Assembly (NCBI GenBank): GCA_023428915.1
Contig: JAEYWL010000054.1
Span: 1 to 21,711, forward strand
DNA from: Verrucomicrobiota bacterium
Lineage (GTDB): Bacteria; Chlamydiota; Chlamydiia; Chlamydiales; JAEYWL01
Length of the DNA: 21,711 nucleotides
Reading direction: 5' to 3'
The number at the start of each line of letters is the position of its first letter. Position 1 is the first letter of the stretch. The notes under the pieces are model-generated. The model had not been told where the DNA came from. It made no database searches and was given only the letters and a program-made list of their open reading frames with translations. The position numbers were made by a program, and so were the translations under genes. This document shows positions 16,501 to 21,711 of the stretch, piece after piece.

Positions 16501-17716
16501 GCATGAAGCGGGCAAATCGTTCTACACCTAAAGCCGCTTGCAGTACTTGAAGGATTTCAACACTTTGGTCTGCAGCGTTTAACCAATCTCGCGCCTGTTC
16601 AATATCATCTCGAGAATAACTATTCTCTTGTGTCAGTGCTTTCTTTAAGGCGGCAATATGCTCTTTGTTTTCAAATAATTGTAAAAGGCCATCTGGGGAG
16701 AGAAGGGAAATGATGTATTCCAAGCCAGCCTTATTGCCCCATGCCAGGACTGTAGAAAGTCTAGTTTTACTGGAGCTGGAGTCATTGGGAGTGGCTAGTA
16801 AATCTATCAGCAGGGATTCACCAAACGCCTTTATGAGTTGATGAGTCGCATGCCTGTCCCCTACATCCCAGGCTATTTCTAAAAATACACGTGCAATTTT
16901 TTTGTTTTCTTCTGAAGGGTTCTGCAGAAGAATATCAAGGGGGCTAAGTCCCCTATTATCAGGTTGGTACAATGCCCTCCCAAATGACCCAACTAAATAT
17001 AAATAGCGATCGTTGGTTACTGCATGCTGCAGCTCTGCTAAACACTGCGGAGATTTAGTTTCGACGAGTAGATGCAATAGATTTTTCTCATCATTTGTTA
17101 CATGCAAAGGAGGCGGGTTTATGCCTACTTCGACCCGCTTTCCAGCTGGAGTCAAAATAGAGCGAGTGCCGCTGGTCAAGCTAATATCGCTAAGGCGTTG
17201 GCTCAAGAATTTTTTAACAACGGTAGAGCAGTCATGTGCAATTGCTACTTCTAGAAGTGTTTCACCCTGGCTATTTCTTAGTTGATCTATCTCCGCGTAA
17301 TTACTAAAGGCAGATTCAATAATCTCTAAGTGCCCCCTTTTTATGGCTTCAGTCATTAGATCCGCAGCTTCATAAAGTTGCCGATTCCAAAACCTCTGTG
17401 TTGGCTTGTGTGTCGTTCTATCAATGCTAGTCATTGGCATGGCGGTAAAAGTGTAATGAAAATTTTTTACCTTTTTATCGAATACCTGCAAAAGCTCCTT
17501 AACGGCACTGTCATATTCTTGGTTGATTTTCTTGGCTTTAGTGCAATCGACACTGTTCAAAATTGTAATAATTTTAAAGGCTTCTTTAAGCGTAAGTTTT
17601 CCGGCATTTGCTTCGGCTGTTAAGCCTTTAATTATTTCACGGGAGTTATTTTGCATTTGTTCGGCAGCTAATTCAGGCGTCATTGTAATGAAACTATGTG
17701 AGGTAATGTTGGCCAT
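13586..17716 (-). CDS. large ankyrin-like paralogue B, unknown function
   Basis: A 1376-residue tandem paralogue of the gene 119 bp downstream, collinear along its whole length. The start is supported by GAGGA five bases before the ATG. Ankyrin-like units are at about 148-175 (Q-G-E-T-L-L-E-V-A-I-A-H), 250-285 (R-G-L-S-P-L-D-I-L-L), 525-550 (D-Q-N-G-N-H-Q-L-H-Y-A-A) and 590-625 (N-K-E-S-P-L-N-I-A-M-K-A-G-N). The conserved block spans about 824-1018 and includes H944-C945-G-S-R-W-Q. The N-terminal half differs from paralogue A far more than this block, as expected if repeats adapt to different partners while a common core is kept. No known enzyme motif is recognised. An effector-like role is inferred only from ankyrin content, size and the intracellular lifestyle. 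Confidence 0.88.
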   Translation of the reverse strand: MANITSHSFITMTPELAAEQMQNNSREIIKGLTAEANAGKLTLKEAFKIITILNSVDCTKAKKINQEYDSAVKELLQVFDKKVKNFHYTFTAMPMTSIDRTTHKPTQRFWNRQLYEAADLMTEAIKRGHLEIIESAFSNYAEIDQLRNSQGETLLEVAIAHDCSTVVKKFLSQRLSDISLTSGTRSILTPAGKRVEVGINPPPLHVTNDEKNLLHLLVETKSPQCLAELQHAVTNDRYLYLVGSFGRALYQPDNRGLSPLDILLQNPSEENKKIARVFLEIAWDVGDRHATHQLIKAFGESLLIDLLATPNDSSSSKTRLSTVLAWGNKAGLEYIISLLSPDGLLQLFENKEHIAALKKALTQENSYSRDDIEQARDWLNAADQSVEILQVLQAALGVERFARFMQFEAYPGSNAFLSLLIECNKKIIGQLKDFLGPELCKALIYGQQKERPFKSLAALLNIALEPYDHKLLFEKMAWVLGSEHAAFLADICRPEAHILPLLALSNRFSLLLAIRENVPDFENIFNSLDQNGNHQLHYAAMHSQFSVYQLLQFLSIGLADVATARTLLHLKKNQFPPQPAFPIEQLAALLSAKNNNKESPLNIAMKAGNVQLLHGLMYFAEIYKYEQMPAIINQSANMQDPHFLDTFILLHDPNIENKYAKGVELLRDFFIRSHPQLPFASAIHAGSCKFLWDIPSDTYFQQFLAPYPQLFEIAKGKSYAQAVEELKQTLNQQPRETLLEVGLLLGNQELLFEAAKLLTPAEYKEQLASLKSRFPGLGEKITDKLDNVHLAIDESHMQAEKLAKIEINRALLAPFNYQDIYTGFKQVNFSDKTKLGYRDPAALKNDVGDHYVSVTVPELDAALNLLFNTRIPNKQGVEGTPPSGTPEIKQYYANLKEQYQEVLYHMDQLKRLKETNPDATEADLRDAADAISRGFIAIAVSALHCGSRWQEEVEDTIRDLKGAPASLEEILHFLMGTLRSSIAETIALTHSTDSHTRGTVFSQLAQRMAIPGASRIIEHLRDRKVKEEKTVEAFYNLYTPAVMYRHLLQKMEEKPKIKAAILDWFKDNPGTWHKEEYADKLAAIKEDPAWQVLLDEIHNENKLSINNPLSQAFLNINIPEDLPKILADINYEISQKPEDYSKLIEMLFRKTHSQLDPELLRMCCSLLSTSPSLQTAFHEIFSQFPDYKSNEIQTSTKFLVELDKIEKSSKIMAFLNEKHVSVDKQMAEKMATQPNYNEILTDMLERQRGEEFAKGVYFSPGSEFIDKFVELATEDYELLDTLRAANTLEKFASFITDQWKDMFEGKHPQALETLLQRIEHDKDFAAICKTCLLNPDSKNQKHLKELLLELPNMNYQFQRKEIMRLLEVQGFIRKLA
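13653..13757 (-). repeat. 105-bp near-identical segment, copy in paralogue B
   Basis: Partner of 9448-9552, with two differences in 105 bases. Both copies lie at the same place near the 3' end of their gene, about 4.2 kb apart in direct orientation, so they could recombine and delete or duplicate one gene. Confidence 0.9.
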
Positions 17717-17737
17717 ATTATCCTCATAGTAAGTTTT

Positions 17738-17784
17738 ATTTTATTAAAGCAATAAATATGCCAATAATTTAATTATAAATTATT
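17738..17784 (-). promoter_or_regulatory. possible promoter and A/T palindrome before paralogue B
   Basis: On the minus strand TTGGCA (17759-17764, five of six) is followed by TAAAAT (17738-17743, five of six), but the spacer is only 15 bp. Just upstream, 17763-17784 is a perfect 9-bp A/T dyad around ATTA. It may be an operator or an A/T-rich upstream element; the short spacer makes the call weak. Confidence 0.3.
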
Positions 17785-17890
17785 AATAAAAATTATTGTT
17801 GCTTTATTTGAAAGGGAAGGATAATTAGCTTATTTTTTAAGAAAGTGGAGTATTAAGCTGCCTAATTCAGAAGTTAGAGATCGCCTCGCA

Positions 17891-19135
17891 TTAGGAAGCG
17901 ATCTTTTCTTGGCGCTTGATGATAGGGGATTTGCCGTCCAGGACTGTTTCTTTTTCAATGACGACTTCTACAATAGAATTATCGGAGGGCACGTCGAACA
18001 TAAGCTCACGCATCAGATTTTCCAAAATCATGCGCAGCGCGCGTGCACCTGTAGCGGAATCCAAGGCCTTTTTAGCGATGGCTTCCAGGGCTTCGTCGGC
18101 AAAGGTAAGCTTGACGCCTTCCATAGCGAACATGGCGCTAAATTGTTTAATAACCGCGTTTTTAGGCTGGGTCAGAATTGAGACCATATCCTCGATCTTC
18201 AACTCGTTGCTATTGACGATATTGCTGAAGCGCCCGACAAATTCGGGAATCATACCGAATTGGATCAGATCCTCAGGCTGTACTTTGGCGAGAAGCTTGT
18301 TTTTTTCATTAGTGTCGATGACTTCATTTTCCGATTGGGTAAAACCGATCTTGTTACTGCCCAAGCGGCGTGCGATAATGCGGTCCAGGTTGACAAAAGC
18401 GCCTCCAACAATGAACAGGATATTGTCGGTGTTGACCTTAATATAATCCTGATTAGGGTGTTTGCGCCCCCCTTTAGGCGGCACGTTGGCAATGGTGCCT
18501 TCGACAATTTTTAGCAGGGCTTGCTGCACGCCTTCACCGGATACATCGCGTGTGATGGAGACGTTTGATGTGGTGCGGTGGATTTTATCGATCTCATCGA
18601 TATAGATAATCCCTTGCTCAGCTTTGGCTACATCATAATCAGCGGCTTGCAGCAATCTGAGGATAATGTTTTCGACATCCTCGCCGACGTAGCCGGCCTC
18701 AGTCAGAGTTGTAGCATCGGCTATAGCAAAAGGCACGTCTAAGATTGCCGCTAAAGTCTTGGCTATTAAGGTTTTTCCCGAACCGGTAGGGCCGAGAAGC
18801 AAGACATTGGATTTATTGAATTCGATAGCGTTTTCTTTGTTCTCTGCATTTGAGCGGATCCGCTTATAGTGGTTATAAACGGCAACAGCGATCGTTTTTT
18901 TAGCACTGTCTTGTCCAATAATGTACTCGTCCAGCTTTTCTTTGATTTCTTTTGGCTTAAGTACCTTAAAATCGTAAGAAGCGGGTGTTTTATTATCCAA
19001 AATCCCTGTACAGAGGCGCACGCACTTGTCGCAAATGTATACATTAGGGCCGGCAATGAGTTTTTCTACAATATCTTCAGTGCGGTTGCAGAAAGAGCAG
19101 CTGGCTAAATTTCTGGACGAGTCTTTTTTTGTCAT
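17891..19135 (-). CDS. clpX: ATP-dependent Clp protease ATP-binding subunit ClpX
   Basis: A 414-residue AAA+ unfoldase that forms hexamers, unfolds tagged proteins and feeds them into ClpP. The N-terminal zinc domain has C13-x2-C16 and C35-x2-C38. Walker A is G115-P-T-G-S-G-K-T122, the pore loop is G148-Y-V-G151, and Walker B is I-I-Y-I-D180-E181. The R-K-H pore motif (G-G-R-K-H-P) and the I-G-F loop that docks into ClpP (N-K-I-G-F-T) are also present. The length is normal for the family. Its ATG lies one base after the clpP stop, so the two are co-transcribed and probably translationally coupled. A GATCGC/GCGATC dyad spans the stop codon but lacks a following T-run. Confidence 0.98.
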   Translation of the reverse strand: MTKKDSSRNLASCSFCNRTEDIVEKLIAGPNVYICDKCVRLCTGILDNKTPASYDFKVLKPKEIKEKLDEYIIGQDSAKKTIAVAVYNHYKRIRSNAENKENAIEFNKSNVLLLGPTGSGKTLIAKTLAAILDVPFAIADATTLTEAGYVGEDVENIILRLLQAADYDVAKAEQGIIYIDEIDKIHRTTSNVSITRDVSGEGVQQALLKIVEGTIANVPPKGGRKHPNQDYIKVNTDNILFIVGGAFVNLDRIIARRLGSNKIGFTQSENEVIDTNEKNKLLAKVQPEDLIQFGMIPEFVGRFSNIVNSNELKIEDMVSILTQPKNAVIKQFSAMFAMEGVKLTFADEALEAIAKKALDSATGARALRMILENLMRELMFDVPSDNSIVEVVIEKETVLDGKSPIIKRQEKIAS

Positions 19136-19136
19136 A

Positions 19137-19757
19137 CTAAACCGGTTTGTTTGTTCTTGGCATGATTACTTCATCGATAATGCCATAGGCCTTAGCTTCT
19201 TCTGGGCCCATGTAAAAATCTCTCTCAGAGTCGGCAGCAATTTTTTCAACGCTTTGTCCTGTAGAGTCGGCCATGATTTTATTTAGAGTGTTTTTGAGGG
19301 CTAAAATTTCCTTAGCTTGGAGCATCACATCTGATGACGTGCCGCCAACACCGCCATAGGGTTGGTGGATCATAATACGGCTATTGGGAAGAGCAAAACG
19401 GCGCCCCTTAGTGCCGGCAATTAATAAGAGGGCTCCCATGGAGGAAGCTTGACCGATGCAATAAGTATTAATGGTGCAGCCGAGGTACTGCATGGTGTCA
19501 TAGATGGCCAGGCCGGCAGTAATATAGCCGCCTAAAGAGTTGATGTAAATGTGAATATCCTTCTTAGGATCTTCCATTTTTAATACAAGCAGCTGAGCTA
19601 CAACCACATTGGCTACATGATCCGTAATTTCTTGCCCGATAAAGATAATACGGTCTTTTAAAAGACGTGAAAAAATGTCCATGGAACGCTCGCCGCGTCC
19701 GGTGTCTTCGATAACGTAGGGGACCAATGAATTTTTCTGCCTGAAGTCGTCGCTCAT
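19137..19757 (-). CDS. clpP: ATP-dependent Clp protease proteolytic subunit ClpP
   Basis: A 206-residue serine peptidase of family S14 that forms the tetradecameric proteolytic chamber of ClpXP. The catalytic triad is visible: Ser106 in G-Q-A-S-S-M-G-A, His131 in I-M-I-H-Q-P-Y-G-G, and Asp180 in D-S-E-R-D-F-Y-M. Spacing between these residues matches E. coli ClpP. AAGGA lies before the ATG at 19757. It sits 64 bp after tig and one base before clpX, the usual tig-clpP-clpX order. Chlamydiae carry two ClpP proteins and the copy linked to clpX is usually called clpP2; that label is inferred here from the neighbourhood. Confidence 0.98.
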   Translation of the reverse strand: MSDDFRQKNSLVPYVIEDTGRGERSMDIFSRLLKDRIIFIGQEITDHVANVVVAQLLVLKMEDPKKDIHIYINSLGGYITAGLAIYDTMQYLGCTINTYCIGQASSMGALLLIAGTKGRRFALPNSRIMIHQPYGGVGGTSSDVMLQAKEILALKNTLNKIMADSTGQSVEKIAADSERDFYMGPEEAKAYGIIDEVIMPRTNKPV

Positions 19758-19821
19758 CTGTTTTTCCTTAAGTTAAACGTTTTACTCTATCATTATTGAT
19801 AAACCGTTCCTATTCGGATTG

Positions 19822-21144
19822 TCAATGGGAATGTTGATGCGGTTCAGAGCTATTTGCGCGCTCAATCAGCCAGTCCAGAGCATTATCCCATACTAATTGA
19901 CGGCGCAGATTTTCTATGATTGCATCATGAAATTCTTTCGCTTCTTTGCGATTGAGATCTAAATTATGCTCCCTTACAAAGTTAAAGTAGCGATTCACCA
20001 ATTGTGAAGGGTCATGTGTGATGTTTTCCTCATTGATGATGGCATGGACGAGGAAGTACAGCTTAAGCGCTTTTTCAGCTTCAACTTCAGTGGTTTTTTT
20101 GAGTTCTTGTTTGGATTTTTCAAGCTCTTCTCCGCTGGTGCCTGCTTTTTTAAGCTGGCCTAAAGCATTTTCCAGGCGGTTTTCAGCTTCTTTTTTGATA
20201 AAGGAGGCCGGCAGGTCAAAAGAGAAGTGGTGCAGCAATTCTTGCTGAATGATTTCGCGCAAAGTGCGGTCCACTTCTTCTTTAAAGTTTTTCTCCATCT
20301 GCTTTTTGATCCCTTCTTTGAGCTCTTCCAAGCTCTTGACGCCAAATTTGGCAATGAAGGCTTCATCTACGGCCGGAAGTTCGGCCTGATGGATTTCCTT
20401 TACGGTGAAGTTATATTTGAATGTTTCAGCAGTGCCGTCAGCTTGTTTTTGCTCATGAGTGCCGCTTGCTTCCCCGCCTACTTTCATGCCCTGGATTTTT
20501 TCAAAAATATAAGGCGGCATTTCTTTTTCAACCACATAGAATTGAGCGTTATCATACACTTGCGGCTGTTCTCCATCCGCCTCTGGAGCAATCTCAAGGT
20601 GCAGCGTTATGCTGTCGCCGAGTTTGATTTCAGCTTCATTTGCTGGTTTCCAGTCTGCGGAGCGGTAGCGGAGGAGTTCGAGCTGGTTTTCTACTTGCTC
20701 ATCGTTAATTGGAGATTCCGGGCGAGGGGGGATATGCAATTCAGCCGGATTAATTTTAGGGATATTAGGCAGCTTTTCAACTTCGACCACAACGCTGCCG
20801 CCTTCTTTAGAGACTTTAGCTGATTTGCAGCTGGCGCGCTCGCCTTTTACCGGTTGAATTTTGGTTAACAGCAAGGCTTCATAAAGGGATTCATTGACAA
20901 ACAGATCTTGAAATTCGCGCTCAACATCTTTTGAGAATTTACTTGTGATTAGCGCTTCAGGGGCTTTGCCTTTGCGGAAACCGGGTATGGAAACTTCTTT
21001 CGCAACATTCTTCAGGGCTTTTTTGTGCAAGTCGGCGGCAAAATTAGGGCGCACTTGGATAGTGAGTCGCACTTGGCATCTGGGATATTGCGCAACAGCA
21101 ACTTCCACCAGATCATTTTGAAATGTTTGTTCACTTTCTGACAC
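19822..21144 (-). CDS. tig: trigger factor (ribosome-associated chaperone, peptidyl-prolyl isomerase)
   Basis: A 440-residue trigger factor, the chaperone that docks at the ribosomal exit tunnel and shields nascent chains. The ribosome-binding loop is G55-F-R-K-G-K-A-P; a degenerate FKBP-like isomerase domain covers about 160-245, and the rest is the helical chaperone body, ending in a His-rich tail (H-Q-H-S-H). The start codon is GTG at 21144, supported by TAGGGGG (21150-21156) five bases upstream. It is the first gene of the tig-clpP-clpX operon. Two tRNA-Gly genes lie just upstream on the same strand; no strong promoter is visible in the 62 bp between them and tig, so read-through from the tRNA promoter is possible. 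Confidence 0.97.
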   Translation of the reverse strand: MSESEQTFQNDLVEVAVAQYPRCQVRLTIQVRPNFAADLHKKALKNVAKEVSIPGFRKGKAPEALITSKFSKDVEREFQDLFVNESLYEALLLTKIQPVKGERASCKSAKVSKEGGSVVVEVEKLPNIPKINPAELHIPPRPESPINDEQVENQLELLRYRSADWKPANEAEIKLGDSITLHLEIAPEADGEQPQVYDNAQFYVVEKEMPPYIFEKIQGMKVGGEASGTHEQKQADGTAETFKYNFTVKEIHQAELPAVDEAFIAKFGVKSLEELKEGIKKQMEKNFKEEVDRTLREIIQQELLHHFSFDLPASFIKKEAENRLENALGQLKKAGTSGEELEKSKQELKKTTEVEAEKALKLYFLVHAIINEENITHDPSQLVNRYFNFVREHNLDLNRKEAKEFHDAIIENLRRQLVWDNALDWLIERANSSEPHQHSH

Positions 21145-21206
21145 TTTAACCCCCTAATTTACCTAAAAAATGTAGACCTAAGCCATAATGCTCGTGATTA
21201 AGATTA

Positions 21207-21277
21207 GCGGGTGATGAGGTTCGAACTCACGACCCTCACGTTGGCAACGTGATGCTCTACCGCTGAGCTACACCCGC
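21207..21277 (-). tRNA. tRNA-Gly (anticodon GCC), copy 1
   Basis: The minus strand folds as a complete 71-base cloverleaf: a GCGGGTG/CACCCGC acceptor stem, a D arm with GCTC/GAGC, a CACG-type anticodon stem with loop TTGCCAA (anticodon GCC, plus-strand bases 21243-21245), and a T loop TTCGAAC. The 3' CCA is not encoded. It is identical to copy 2. Confidence 0.96.
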
Positions 21278-21345
21278 ATGTTGAAAAGACCACTGTCTTG
21301 TTTGAAGCTTAATATGTTTGCTATTGCTTCATATGTATATATATA

Positions 21346-21416
21346 GCGGGTGATGAGGTTCGAACTCACGACCCTCACGTTGGCAACGTGATGCTCTACC
21401 GCTGAGCTACACCCGC
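21346..21416 (-). tRNA. tRNA-Gly (anticodon GCC), copy 2
   Basis: Identical in all 71 bases to the copy at 21207-21277, from which it is separated by 68 bp of A+T-rich spacer. The anticodon is at 21382-21384. It is the promoter-proximal copy, and both are probably cut from one precursor. Confidence 0.96.
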
Positions 21417-21433
21417 ATAGGACGAAAAGGAAA

Positions 21434-21462
21434 ACTATAAGCACTTGGCTAATTTTGGGCAA
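21434..21462 (-). promoter_or_regulatory. promoter of the tRNA-Gly pair
   Basis: On the minus strand TTGCCC (21457-21462, four of six) and TATAGT (21434-21439, five of six) are exactly 17 bp apart. The -10 box lies 17 bases before the mature 5' end of the first tRNA, so the precursor would have a leader of only about 10 bases. Confidence 0.62.
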
Positions 21463-21564
21463 TAGCCGCCGTGATTTTTTTTATTTAGGGTGTCCGGCAT
21501 TCTTATAAAAGTTTTGTTTATCCTTATGGAAAAGGGACATTAAAGACAATTAGTCCCTTGTCCC

Positions 21565-21711
21565 TAATGTCCCTGGCGTCGTTAAGAGACAGTTGCATAA
21601 GTCTGAGTGAGGCGCTTAAATGGACAATGGACCTTAATGACGCCATGGACCTTATGGACTTAATGGACTAAGCGCCAATTGCTTGTCGTAAATGTCTTTG
21701 GCGTCGTTAAG
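21565..21711. repeat. degenerate short-repeat array with inverted copies, cut by window end
   Basis: TAATGTCCCTGGCGTCGTTAAG-like sequence at 21565-21586 recurs in direct orientation at the window end (about 21689-21711, period 125 bp) and inverted at 21633-21650 (two or three mismatches). Between them lie tandem nine-base units close to ATGGACCTT (about 21618-21668), enclosed by an 8-bp stem GGCGCTTA (21611-21618) and TAAGCGCC (21669-21676). No gene is visible here. Confidence 0.6.

Noticed and set aside
17880..17910. clpX terminator
   Set aside because: GATCGC/GCGATC can pair around the clpX stop codon, but the loop is long, the stem is short and no T-run follows on the minus strand.
17916..18446. 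176-codon open frame on the plus strand
   Set aside because: It is antisense to clpX and has no independent ribosome site or recognisable motif.
20227..20823. 198-codon open frame on the plus strand
   Set aside because: It is antisense to tig, which has clear family motifs; the Phe-rich translation mirrors Lys/Glu codons of trigger factor.
21268..21462. 64-codon minus-strand frame
   Set aside because: It overlaps a complete tRNA-Gly gene and its promoter.

Overview
The window looks like chromosomal DNA of a bacterium from the phylum Chlamydiae, most likely one of the amoeba-associated ('environmental') lineages. The clues are an LcrH/SycD-type type III secretion chaperone grouped with three translocator-like proteins, which resembles the CT576-CT579 locus of Chlamydia as I remember it, a tig-clpP-clpX operon, and two very large ankyrin-like paralogues. 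Genus and species cannot be fixed from the sequence alone.

Layout, left to right. (1) 115-5060, minus strand: a four-gene set transcribed from a sigma70-like promoter near 5109-5137. It encodes an 818-residue protein with an Asn/Ala-rich coiled region and a membrane segment, a 415-residue soluble protein, a 157-residue protein, and the TPR chaperone LcrH. (2) 5249-8911, plus strand: a quinol-dependent nitric oxide reductase (qNOR), then a Fic-domain protein with a C-terminal winged helix. The Fic gene is preceded by three 20-bp palindromes spaced 41-42 bp apart, which look like an autoregulatory operator array. (3) 8927-9379: a gene-free stretch that is almost entirely one nested palindrome. 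It separates the convergent Fic and ankyrin genes and contains a very strong bidirectional terminator-like hairpin. (4) 9381-17716, minus strand: two tandem paralogous genes of 1361 and 1376 codons, with degenerate ankyrin repeats in the N-terminal half and a highly conserved middle/C-terminal region of unknown function. (5) 17891-21144, minus strand: clpX, clpP and tig in one operon. (6) 21207-21462: two identical tRNA-Gly(GCC) genes with a good promoter, also on the minus strand and upstream of tig. (7) 21565-21711: a degenerate short-repeat array that runs off the window.

How the parts work together: region 1 is a virulence module (chaperone plus its probable translocator clients). Regions 2-4 look like an accessory island with an NO-detoxifying or respiratory enzyme, a putative AMP-transferase and two candidate effector-like proteins. 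Regions 5-6 are core protein quality control and translation. The least explained items are the phased operator array before fic, the giant palindrome, and the conserved block with an invariant H-C-G-S-R-W motif in the paralogous pair.
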